A DNA stretch of 7,651 nucleotides from CAISGS01 sp044376615. Lineage in GTDB: Bacteria > Pseudomonadota > Alphaproteobacteria > Caulobacterales > Caulobacteraceae. Made by a program: the position numbers and the translations under genes. Of this stretch, positions 1 through 6,266 are shown one piece after another. Below the pieces are notes generated by a model. It saw only the letters and a program-made list of their open reading frames with translations, searched no databases and was not told the origin of the DNA. The stretch spans positions 1 to 7,651 of the forward strand of contig JBILKO010000118.1 of NCBI GenBank assembly GCA_044376615.1, in the 5' to 3' direction. The first letter of the stretch is position 1, and each line of letters opens with the position of its first letter.

Positions 1-163
1 CGTCACGGGCGATCCGAACCAGTCCGACCTCTTGCCGGGAGTATCTGGCCTGGCCGAGGTCGCGAACCGGTTTGAGGCTTTGGACAATATTGCGGTCGTG
101 CGGCTGTCGGATGTGGACATTGTCCGCCATCCACTGGTCGCCGAAATGCTGGGCGTACTCTAA
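1..163 (+). CDS. phoH: PhoH-family ATPase, C-terminal fragment (5' end outside window)
   Basis: The first full codon begins at base 2 and the frame runs 53 codons to TAA at 161-163. The visible peptide starts VTGDPNQSDL, the conserved TGDxxQ segment of the PhoH ATPase core. It continues with SGLAEV and ends in DVDIVRHPLVAEMLGVL, matching the xDVVRHPLVA signature near the C-terminus of YbeZ/PhoH proteins. The family consists of cytoplasmic P-loop ATPases linked to phosphate starvation and RNA metabolism; the exact substrate is not settled. The Walker motifs lie upstream of the window and cannot be checked. The tail stops about ten residues after VRHP, slightly shorter than E. coli YbeZ. The usual downstream partner ybeY is absent: the next gene is sdhB on the opposite strand. 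This suggests the PhoH paralogue that is not linked to ybeY (inference). The family call is secure; the paralogue is not. Confidence 0.85.
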   Translation, partial: VTGDPNQSDLLPGVSGLAEVANRFEALDNIAVVRLSDVDIVRHPLVAEMLGVL

Positions 164-175
164 AAGCGGCGCTAA

Positions 176-200
176 GGGCGGGTGGTCAGACCACCCGCTC
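176..200. terminator. Hairpin at the phoH/sdhB convergent junction, possible bidirectional terminator
   Basis: Bases 178-186 (GCGGGTGGT) and 190-198 (ACCACCCGC) are perfect inverted repeats around a 3-base loop. In plus-strand RNA the stem extends to 11 pairs through a G-U pair (177/199) and a G-C pair (176/200). The sdhB stop codon (186-188) sits at the loop. The plus strand has a T-rich stretch about ten bases after the stem (211-219) and the minus strand has a short T run further on (161-165), so neither side is a textbook hairpin-plus-U-tract. The convergent position, 22 bases between stop codons, supports a shared terminator. Confidence 0.5.
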
Positions 201-968
201 AACCAGCATCATTTTAATTTCGGCAATCGCCTTGGCTGGGTTCAGACCCTTAGGGCAGACCTGGGCGCAATTCATGATCGTGTGGCAACGATAGAGCTTG
301 AACGGATCTTCCAGATCATCCAGGCGCTCGCCCGTGGCCTCATCGCGGCTATCGATCAGCCAGCGATAAGCATGCAGCAGGGTTGCCGGGCCCAGATACT
401 TCTCCCCATTCCACCAATAGCTTGGGCAAGACGTCGAGCAGCAGGCGCAGAGAATACACTCATAAAGCCCGTCAATCTTTTCGCGGTCCTGCGGCGACTG
501 GACCCATTCCTTTTGCGGCTCGGGCGTCTTGGTCTTTAGCCAGGGCTCAATTGAGGCATATTGCGCAAAAAACAGCGTCAGATCCGGCACCAGGTCCTTA
601 ATCACCGGCTGGCTTGGCAGGGGCGAGATCTGGACATCCCTGCCCACCACATCGGCCCAACCACTGGTACAGGCCAGCGTATTGCGCCCGCCAATATTCA
701 TGGCACAGGACCCACAAACGCCCTCGCGGCAAGAGCGGCGGAAGGCCAGGGTCGGGTCCATGGTATTTTTGATATGGATCAGGGCATCGAGCACCATAGG
801 CCCGCACTGATCAACGGCGACGTCATAAGTGTCCCAACGCGGATTGCCGCCGCCTTCGGGGTCATAGCGATAGATCTTAAAGGTCTTGACCTGTTTGGCG
901 CCCTCCGGAGCAGGATGGTGGCGGCCCTTAACAATCTTAGAATTCTGCGGCAGCGTCAGCTGGACCAT
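186..968 (-). CDS. sdhB: Succinate dehydrogenase iron-sulfur subunit SdhB
   Basis: SdhB carries electrons from the flavin of SdhA through three iron-sulfur clusters to ubiquinone at the membrane anchor of complex II. The 260-residue product has the full set of ligands. The [2Fe-2S] site is C80, C85, C88 and C100 (CREGVCGSC...TLAC). CILCACCSTSCP at 171-182 and CHTIMNCAQVCPKG at 228-241 supply the rest. By analogy with E. coli, C171, C174, C177 and C238 hold the [4Fe-4S] cluster, and C181, C228 and C234 the [3Fe-4S] cluster. Length is normal, with an N-terminal extension usual in alphaproteobacteria. The ATG at 966-968 is preceded by AAGGA (978-982) at nine bases. It is the last gene of sdhCDAB, 31 bases after sdhA. 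Its stop codon lies in a hairpin that may also terminate the transcript. Confidence 0.98.
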   Translation of the reverse strand: MVQLTLPQNSKIVKGRHHPAPEGAKQVKTFKIYRYDPEGGGNPRWDTYDVAVDQCGPMVLDALIHIKNTMDPTLAFRRSCREGVCGSCAMNIGGRNTLACTSGWADVVGRDVQISPLPSQPVIKDLVPDLTLFFAQYASIEPWLKTKTPEPQKEWVQSPQDREKIDGLYECILCACCSTSCPSYWWNGEKYLGPATLLHAYRWLIDSRDEATGERLDDLEDPFKLYRCHTIMNCAQVCPKGLNPAKAIAEIKMMLVERVV

Positions 969-999
969 CAGGCGGTTTCCTTAATCGAAAAACAGCGGA

Positions 1000-2787
1000 T
1001 CAATACACCCGCGCTTTTGGCGCGATATAGGCGATCTCGTTGGACATGGTATAGGTATGGACCGGGCGGTAATCGATGCTGACCTTGCCGCTGGCGCCGT
1101 CATACCAGGCCAGGGTGTGCTTCATCCAGGTCTTGTCATCGCGGTCCGAGAAGTCTTCGCGCGCATGGGCACCGCGGCTTTCCTGGCGATTGGCGGCGCT
1201 ATTGACCGTGACAATCGCCTGGCCGATCAGATTGTCGAATTCCAGGGTCTCGAGCAGGTCCGTATTCCAGACCAGGCCGCGATCAGAAACGCTGATATCG
1301 GCCATGTCCTTATGGACCTGGGCCATGCGCTCAACACCGCTTTGCAGGGTCTCGCCAGTGCGGAACACGGCCACGTCTTCCTGCATGGCCTTTTGCATGG
1401 CCAGACGCAGGGTCGCGGTCTTGGTCTTGCCCGAGGCATTCCGCAGCCGGTCGAAGCGCTCAATATGACTGTCACAGGCGCCGGGCTTTAGATCGGCCTG
1501 ACGCTCACCGGCTTTTAGGGTATCGACGGTGCGCAGGCCAACGGCGCGGCCAAACACGACCAGATCGATCAGAGAATTGGAACCCAGGCGATTGGCCCCG
1601 TGGACGGAGACGCAGGCCGCCTCGCCCACAGCCATTAGACCGGGCACAACACTGTCAGCATCAGCGCCAACCTTGGTCAGGACCTCACCGTGATAATTGG
1701 TTGGAATACCGCCCATATTATAATGGACGGTGGGAAGGACCGGGATCGGCTGCTTGGTCACATCGACACCAGCAAAGATCTTGGCCGTCTCAGAAATGCC
1801 CGGCAGGCGCTGGTGCAGGACCTTGGGGTCGAGGTGATCCAGGTGCAGGAAGATGTGATCCTTATTGGGACCCACACCGCGGCCCTCGCGGATCTCAATC
1901 GTCATGGCACGGCTGACCACGTCACGGCTGGCCAGATCCTTGGCCGAGGGGGCATAGCGCTCCATAAAGCGCTCGCCTTCGGAATTGGTCAGATAACCGC
2001 CTTCGCCGCGTGCGCCTTCGGTGATCAGGCAGCCGGCGCCATAAATCCCGGTCGGGTGGAATTGGACAAATTCCATGTCTTGCAGCGGCAGGCCCGCGCG
2101 CAGCACCATGGCATTGCCATCGCCGGTACAGGTATGGGCGCTGGTGGCGCTGAAATAGGCGCGGCCATAGCCGCCAGTGGCCAGGACCACGGTCTGGGCC
2201 ATGAACCTGTGCAGGGTGCCGTCATCCAGCTTCCAGGCGGTAATGCCCCGGCAGCGGCCGTCTTCCATGATCAGGTCGAGGGCGAAATACTCGATAAAGA
2301 ACTCGACGTCCTTGGACAGGGCCTGACCATACATGGTGTGCAACATGGCGTGTCCCGTGCGGTCGGCGGCGGCGCAGGTCCGCTGAACCGGGCCTTCACC
2401 ATTATTGCGGGTCATGCCGCCAAAGGCGCGCTGATAGATCTTGCCATCCTCGGTGCGCGAGAAAGGCACGCCCCAGTGTTCCAGCTCATAAACCGCGGCT
2501 GGCGCATTGCGGCACAGATACTCGATCGCGTCCTGATCGCCTAGCCAGTCTGACCCCTTGACGGTGTCATACATGTGCCAGCGCCAGTCATCCTCGCCCA
2601 TATTGCCAAGGCTGGCCGAGATACCGCCCTGGGCCGCGACCGTATGCGAACGGGTCGGGAAGACCTTGGAGACGCAGGCCGTTTTCAGGCCGCCTTGTGC
2701 CGCGCCCAGGGCCGCGCGCAGGCCAGAGCCGCCAGCCCCGACAACAACAACGTCGAACTGGTGATCGATGAAGGCATAATCAGACAT
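1000..2787 (-). CDS. sdhA: Succinate dehydrogenase flavoprotein subunit SdhA
   Basis: SdhA is the catalytic subunit that oxidises succinate to fumarate on the cytoplasmic face of the inner membrane, in the TCA cycle and respiratory chain. The 595-residue product has the FAD dinucleotide-binding motif GAGGSG (17-22). H48 lies in RSHTVAAQGG and is the expected covalent 8-alpha-histidyl-FAD site. Active-site segments are HPTG (H244), SRDVVSRAM (R288, the likely proton-transfer arginine), PTVHYNMGG (H355) and HGANRLGSNSL (R400). Length matches the family and no key residue is missing. I chose ATG at 2785-2787, with GGAG (2798-2801) ten bases upstream. An in-frame TTG at 2791-2793 would add two residues and overlap the sdhD stop, but its spacing of four bases is short. 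It sits between sdhD and sdhB in the operon. Confidence 0.98.
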   Translation of the reverse strand: MSDYAFIDHQFDVVVVGAGGSGLRAALGAAQGGLKTACVSKVFPTRSHTVAAQGGISASLGNMGEDDWRWHMYDTVKGSDWLGDQDAIEYLCRNAPAAVYELEHWGVPFSRTEDGKIYQRAFGGMTRNNGEGPVQRTCAAADRTGHAMLHTMYGQALSKDVEFFIEYFALDLIMEDGRCRGITAWKLDDGTLHRFMAQTVVLATGGYGRAYFSATSAHTCTGDGNAMVLRAGLPLQDMEFVQFHPTGIYGAGCLITEGARGEGGYLTNSEGERFMERYAPSAKDLASRDVVSRAMTIEIREGRGVGPNKDHIFLHLDHLDPKVLHQRLPGISETAKIFAGVDVTKQPIPVLPTVHYNMGGIPTNYHGEVLTKVGADADSVVPGLMAVGEAACVSVHGANRLGSNSLIDLVVFGRAVGLRTVDTLKAGERQADLKPGACDSHIERFDRLRNASGKTKTATLRLAMQKAMQEDVAVFRTGETLQSGVERMAQVHKDMADISVSDRGLVWNTDLLETLEFDNLIGQAIVTVNSAANRQESRGAHAREDFSDRDDKTWMKHTLAWYDGASGKVSIDYRPVHTYTMSNEIAYIAPKARVY

Positions 2788-2789
2788 AG

Positions 2790-3197
2790 TCAAAGGGCTC
2801 CGCCGGCAAGGCCGCTTGCACTCAAGGCGACCTTGAGAATCGAAAACACCGCCAGGGCCCCGCCCAGGCCGCAGACAAACATATTGAGCAAAAGCAAGGC
2901 CGCCTTGCTGAGCGGCTTATGGATATAGTCCTCAATGATCACCCGCAAACCCACATGCATGTGCCAAAAGCCAACAATGATCAAAAGCAGGGTCAAGACG
3001 GCATTGATGGGCGACTGCAGCCAAAGCCGCGCCAACTCATAATCGGCGCTGGCCAGCTTTAGGCCCGAGAAGACGGCCCACAGCACCAGCGGCACCAGGG
3101 CAACGGACGAGACACGCTCAAAAATCCAGGTGCTGACACCGTGCTTGGCTGAGCCAAGGCCGCGGGCACGGCTCAAGGGGGTGCGAAAATCGGACAT
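2790..3197 (-). CDS. sdhD: Succinate dehydrogenase membrane anchor subunit SdhD
   Basis: SdhD is one of the two small integral membrane proteins that anchor SdhAB and, with SdhC, form the heme b and ubiquinone sites. The 135-residue product has three hydrophobic segments, at roughly 31-49, 65-84 and 99-123. The motif HMHVGLRVIIEDY (79-91) aligns with E. coli SdhD HAWIGMWQVLTDY, making H79 the likely axial heme b ligand and D90/Y91 the quinone-site pair. The second histidine (H81) is an extra candidate in the same segment. The ATG follows the sdhC TAG without any gap (TAGATG). GGGAG (3206-3210) inside sdhC lies eight bases upstream, which implies translational coupling. Its TGA ends two bases before the sdhA ATG. 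Confidence 0.95.
   Translation of the reverse strand: MSDFRTPLSRARGLGSAKHGVSTWIFERVSSVALVPLVLWAVFSGLKLASADYELARLWLQSPINAVLTLLLIIVGFWHMHVGLRVIIEDYIHKPLSKAALLLLNMFVCGLGGALAVFSILKVALSASGLAGGAL
2798..2801 (-). promoter_or_regulatory. Ribosome binding site deciding the sdhA start
   Basis: GGAG on the minus strand lies ten bases from ATG (2787) but only four from the in-frame TTG (2793). This favours the ATG, although ten bases is slightly long. Confidence 0.5.
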
Positions 3198-3608
3198 CTA
3201 GAGCGCTCCCGTCAGAAAGGCCATCACCCAGATCACCAGGGTAGCGACAATGGCAAAGGCGATACAGGCCGCGCCCGTCAGGTCGGAAAACTTGGGATCA
3301 AAACCGACCCCCGCATCCCAAAACAGGTGCCGAATGCCCGCCGCCAAATGATAGAAGATCGAAAAGGTCAGGCCAAACATGACCAGACGACCCAGCGGTG
3401 TGCCGAGCATGCCCATATAGGCGATATAGGCGTCTTGGCTTGAGGCCAGGCTGATCGCCCATCCGGCTAGGATCAGGGCACCGACATAGAGCGCAACGCC
3501 AGTCGCGCGATTGAGAATCGAACCGGCCATGGTGATGTGCCAACGCCAGACCTGAAGATGCGGCGATAATGGCCGCTGCTTGGCTGCACCCGGTTTAGCC
3601 TGGCTCAT
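3198..3608 (-). CDS. sdhC: Succinate dehydrogenase cytochrome b556 subunit SdhC
   Basis: SdhC is the large membrane anchor of complex II, contributing to the quinone pocket and heme b. The 136-residue product opens with the family signature RPLSPHLQVWRW (12-23) followed by SILNRATG (30-37). It has three membrane segments at about 36-57, 74-95 and 111-133. H87 in FYHLAAGIRHLFWD corresponds to E. coli SdhC H84, the axial heme ligand. S30 and R34 correspond to the quinone-contacting S27 and R31. Position 33 is Asn where E. coli has H30, an unusual change discussed under findings. The start is ATG at 3606-3608, preceded by GAGGGA at seven bases. An upstream in-frame TTG at 3624-3626 would place that Shine-Dalgarno inside the coding region and is unlikely. 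It is the first gene of the operon, with its own promoter-like sequence upstream. Confidence 0.96.
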   Translation of the reverse strand: MSQAKPGAAKQRPLSPHLQVWRWHITMAGSILNRATGVALYVGALILAGWAISLASSQDAYIAYMGMLGTPLGRLVMFGLTFSIFYHLAAGIRHLFWDAGVGFDPKFSDLTGAACIAFAIVATLVIWVMAFLTGAL

Positions 3609-3615
3609 CCGTTCG

Positions 3616-3621
3616 TCCCTC
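3616..3621 (-). promoter_or_regulatory. Ribosome binding site of sdhC
   Basis: GAGGGA on the minus strand lies seven bases before ATG at 3608. It fixes the start there rather than at the in-frame TTG 18 bases further upstream. Confidence 0.75.
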
Positions 3622-3641
3622 AGCAAATCAAAAACTTGTTC

Positions 3642-3654
3642 GGACTTTTAGTCC
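3642..3654. repeat. Short palindrome overlapping the sdh -10 region
   Basis: GGACT-TTT-AGTCC is a perfect 5-base inverted repeat with a 3-base centre. It covers the proposed -10 hexamer of the sdh promoter. A 7-base direct repeat, AACTTGT, flanks it at 3633-3639 and 3659-3665. The layout resembles a repressor operator, but the arms are short and no regulator is identified. Confidence 0.35.
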
Positions 3655-3672
3655 TAGCAACTTGTGTGTCAA
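3645..3672 (-). promoter_or_regulatory. Predicted sigma70-type promoter of sdhCDAB
   Basis: On the minus strand a consensus -35 TTGACA (3667-3672) is followed after 16 bases by TAAAAG (3645-3650), a four-of-six match to the -10 consensus. Transcription would start near 3638, giving a leader of about 30 bases before the sdhC ATG. The element lies in the 99-base gap between the phosphatase stop and sdhC, so sdh need not depend on readthrough from the phosphatase. GCTAGGAC between the hexamers resembles the Caulobacter -10 form but is too close to the -35. Confidence 0.55.
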
Positions 3673-3707
3673 CGCGCGCCCTTGGGGAAAGCACGCCGGG
3701 TTTTTGC

Positions 3708-4373
3708 CTATTCGCGCCGCAGAAGTTTTTCGGTCAAAAGCGTTCCAATCCATTGGCTACGAAAATCAGCCTTGATCGCGTCTGGATCATAGGCCTCACT
3801 CATGACCCAATCGATAAAGCTTTGGCCAATGGGCTCGCCCTCGGCCAGATAGCGCTCAAAGACATAGTCCAAAACGCCGGTCTTGCCCTGTTTGACGTGC
3901 AAATAACGCAAAGACAGTTCCTTCATCGCCTCGCGGATCGGCAGGCCCAGCCGGAAATGGGCATAGAACACACTCATGATTCCGGCCCGGTCGGCGCCGG
4001 ACTTACAATGCATAAGCGCCGGATATTCGACCGAGGCAAAAAGGTCGCGCGCGCCCAGGACCCGCTCGCGGCTTGGCACCTCGCGCGAGGTAATGACAAA
4101 ATCGACCATGTTGAGGCCTAGACGCTCACAGGCGTCTTTTTCCAGGGCATGGAAACTGGCATCAAATCCGCCGCGCAGATTAATGATGGTGCGCACGCCC
4201 TGCTTCTTCCACCAGGCCAATTGAAACGGCCAGGGCTGGTTAGTGCGGACCAGCTCGGGACTGACCCAATGCGCATTTTGAAACCCGACCCGGAGAAAGG
4301 CGTGATCGGCCAGAAAATAGTCTAGATAGGCCCGGCGGCGGCCCGAAGGTGTGGAAAGATCAAAGCCTGACAA
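3708..4373 (-). CDS. Tyrosine/dual-specificity-type protein phosphatase family protein
   Basis: The 221-residue product carries the cysteine-phosphatase P-loop HCKSGADRAG at 122-131, with nucleophile C123 and phosphate-binding R129. RTNQPWPFQLAWWKKQGVRT (43-62) followed by INLRGG matches the N-terminal pattern of bacterial proteins annotated as tyrosine or dual-specificity phosphatases. No signal peptide or membrane segment is evident, so a cytoplasmic location is likely. Start: the frame is open to 4496 but has no ATG before the motif region. TTG at 4371-4373 gives MSGFDLSTPSGRRRAYLDYF, which fits relatives as I recall them, and is preceded by AAGGA at nine bases. It is transcribed away from the MsbA-like operon and toward sdhC. 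The substrate is unknown: protein phosphotyrosine or a lipid phosphate are both possible. Caulobacter CtpA, a phosphatase homologue of this fold that affects lipid A and the envelope, is the best comparison; orthology is not shown here. Confidence 0.85.
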   Translation of the reverse strand: MSGFDLSTPSGRRRAYLDYFLADHAFLRVGFQNAHWVSPELVRTNQPWPFQLAWWKKQGVRTIINLRGGFDASFHALEKDACERLGLNMVDFVITSREVPSRERVLGARDLFASVEYPALMHCKSGADRAGIMSVFYAHFRLGLPIREAMKELSLRYLHVKQGKTGVLDYVFERYLAEGEPIGQSFIDWVMSEAYDPDAIKADFRSQWIGTLLTEKLLRRE

Positions 4374-4475
4374 GTTGGGGAATCCTTGTTGAACCCCCTC
4401 GATAAGGCCATCTGTGTCAGAACGGAAGCCTTGGCGCGTCTTGACTTCGCCGCCGCATCGGTCAACCCATCGCTT
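4374..4475. promoter_or_regulatory. Divergent control region between phosphatase and lipid A operon
   Basis: This 102-base gap must contain the promoters of both the minus-strand phosphatase gene and the plus-strand ABC gene. TTGACT (4441-4446, plus) and TTGACC (4460-4465, minus) are -35-like hexamers facing across each other as an inverted repeat TTGAC-N15-GTCAA. Neither has a convincing -10 partner at 16-18 bases, so the assignments are tentative. No Shine-Dalgarno sequence is visible before the ABC ATG. Confidence 0.4.
4383..4387 (-). promoter_or_regulatory. Ribosome binding site supporting the TTG start of the phosphatase
   Basis: AAGGA on the minus strand lies nine bases before the TTG at 4371-4373. 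The other upstream candidates (TTG at 4487 and 4496) lie near or beyond the start of the divergent ABC gene and give no family-like N-terminus. Confidence 0.65.
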
Positions 4476-6266
4476 ATGACGATCCAAAGTCCGCAATCGC
4501 CGCCCTTGGTCACCAATAAGGCCCTGGCTGGACGCATTTTAAAGACCTATCTGGCCCCGCGCTGGAAGGGCCTGACCGTGTCCGTCATCTGCGCGGTGAT
4601 TGTTGCGGCCTTGAGCGCACTTTTGATCCAGATCCTGGACCCCGCGATCAACCAATTGATGGTTGAGCATAAGCCCGGCGCCTTGATCGCCATTCCCCTT
4701 ACCATAGCTGCCCTGGCGCTTGGGCGGGGGATTGCCCAGATCACCCAGGCCAGCCTGGTCAACCGGATCGGCAATGGCATTGTCGGTGATGTGCAGGTCC
4801 AGCTGTTTGGCAAGCTGATCCGCGCTGATCTGGCCCGCCTGCGCACCGCCCATTCGGGCGAATATGTCTCATCAGTGCTTTATGACGCCGGTCTGATCCG
4901 CGAGGCCGCAACCTCAGGCGTCGTCAATTATACCCAGCACCTCTTGACTGTGGTCGGGGCGATTATCGTCATGATGAATAAGGATCTGGGCCTGTCTTTC
5001 GGCGTTCTGGTCGTTGCGCCCCTGGCCGTAGCGGTGATGCGCCGGTTTGCAAAGCGCACCACCAAGGCCGCCAAGGGGGCAATGGCCGAGACCTCGGCCC
5101 TTTCGACTGCCGTCATGGAAAGCCTGGACGGGGTCAAGATCGTCAAGATCGAGAATCGCGAGGCCTATGAACAGGCCCGGGTCGCCACCGTTGTCGAACG
5201 GCGTCAGTCCCACCTTATCAAGGGCGCCAATGCCCGCGCGGCTGCCGCCCCCACGACCGAAGCCCTGATGACCCTGATCACGGCCGCCGTCATGGCCTAT
5301 GCCGGTTGGCGCTCGGTCAGTGGCCAGATGAATGTCGGTGCGTTTATTGCGTTTTTGGGTGCCCTGGCCATGGCCTCGCAATCCCTGCGCCAGCTCGCCA
5401 ATTTGCAGACCGTCATGGCCGAAGGCCTGACCGCGGCCCGTAGCCTGTTTGCCGCCCTCGATATTGAGGCCGAGGTGCGCGATGCGGAAGGTGCCAAGCC
5501 CCTCACTCTGACCAAAGCCAACCTGACCCTCGAAAACGTCTCCTTTGCCTATGGACCCGAGGCTACGGTCCTGTCAGGCGTCAGTCTAGAAGCCCATCGC
5601 GGCGAGACGATTGCCTTAGTTGGCCCGTCTGGCGGCGGCAAGAGTACGATCCTGAACCTGATCCCGCGTTTTTATGATGTCAGCGGCGGGCGGCTGTGCC
5701 TAGACGGGGTCGATGTGCGCACCGTCACCCTGGCCAGCCTGCGCCAGCAGATCGCCCTGGTCACGCAAGAGCCCTTCCTGTTCGATGACACGATCGGGGC
5801 CAATATTGCCTATGCAAGGCCAGGCGCCAGCCGGGACGAGATTGCCGAGGCGGCGCGCCAGGCTGCGGCCCATGATTTCATCATGGCCCTGCCCAAGGCC
5901 TATGATACCCCCGTCGGCGAGGCCGGCGCGCGCCTGTCGGGTGGCCAGCGCCAGCGCATTGCCATTGCCCGGGCTTTTCTGAAAAACGCCCCCATCCTCC
6001 TGCTCGATGAGGCCACCAGCGCCCTCGACACCGAAAGCGAGGCCAAGGTTCAAGAGGCATTAGAGCGGCTGATGGCCGGACGCACGACCATTATGATCGC
6101 CCATCGCCTATCGACGGTGCGCGGCGCGGACCGGATCTATGTGATTGATCAGGGCAAGGTGGTCGAGACCGGTAAGCATGACCAATTGATCGCCGCCGGC
6201 GGCCTCTATGCCCGGCTGGCCAAGTCGCAAGATCTGGACACGCAAGGCGCGGAGACACCGGCATGA
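4476..6266 (+). CDS. msbA: MsbA-like ABC exporter (fused permease and ATPase), probable lipid A flippase
   Basis: A half-transporter of the ABCB/MsbA type that, as a homodimer, would flip lipid A-core across the inner membrane using ATP. The 596-residue product has an N-terminal six-helix domain, with segments at about 30-55, 69-90, 155-170, 172-190, 262-280 and 285-305. The ATPase domain runs from about 350. Walker A is GPSGGGKST (383-391), the Q-loop glutamine Q431, the signature LSGGQ 488-492, Walker B with catalytic glutamate ILLLDE 507-512, and the switch histidine H543. All catalytic parts are intact and length is typical. ATG at 4476 gives MTIQSPQSPP; the frame is open further upstream through TTG codons but without a family-like sequence. 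No Shine-Dalgarno precedes the ATG. The lipid A role is inferred from the coupled DUF374 and waaA genes; another lipid or drug exporter cannot be excluded from sequence alone. Confidence 0.88.
   Translation: MTIQSPQSPPLVTNKALAGRILKTYLAPRWKGLTVSVICAVIVAALSALLIQILDPAINQLMVEHKPGALIAIPLTIAALALGRGIAQITQASLVNRIGNGIVGDVQVQLFGKLIRADLARLRTAHSGEYVSSVLYDAGLIREAATSGVVNYTQHLLTVVGAIIVMMNKDLGLSFGVLVVAPLAVAVMRRFAKRTTKAAKGAMAETSALSTAVMESLDGVKIVKIENREAYEQARVATVVERRQSHLIKGANARAAAAPTTEALMTLITAAVMAYAGWRSVSGQMNVGAFIAFLGALAMASQSLRQLANLQTVMAEGLTAARSLFAALDIEAEVRDAEGAKPLTLTKANLTLENVSFAYGPEATVLSGVSLEAHRGETIALVGPSGGGKSTILNLIPRFYDVSGGRLCLDGVDVRTVTLASLRQQIALVTQEPFLFDDTIGANIAYARPGASRDEIAEAARQAAAHDFIMALPKAYDTPVGEAGARLSGGQRQRIAIARAFLKNAPILLLDEATSALDTESEAKVQEALERLMAGRTTIMIAHRLSTVRGADRIYVIDQGKVVETGKHDQLIAAGGLYARLAKSQDLDTQGAETPA

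Noticed and set aside
72..1082. Overlapping plus-strand open frames opposite sdhB
   Set aside because: These are shadows of sdhB, which has all its cysteine ligands; the first one also overlaps the phoH end out of frame.
1690..2544. 284-codon open frame on the plus strand
   Set aside because: It lies antisense inside sdhA, whose motifs are fully conserved. The translation is low-complexity Ala/Gly/Ile with no recognisable domain, as expected from GC-biased codon shadowing.
3654..3661. Caulobacter-type -10 GCTAGGAC upstream of sdhC
   Set aside because: The spacing from TTGACA is about eight bases, too short for a functional pair; the 16-base-spaced TAAAAG fits better.
3673..3707. GC-rich stretch with a T5 run (3701-3705), considered as a terminator for the phosphatase gene
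   Set aside because: No convincing stem pairs next to the run. On the minus strand, which carries the phosphatase transcript, the run is A5 and would not act as a U tract.
3636..4121. 161-codon plus-strand frame opposite the phosphatase
   Set aside because: It is antisense to the clear HCKSGADR phosphatase gene, and no domain is recognisable in its translation.
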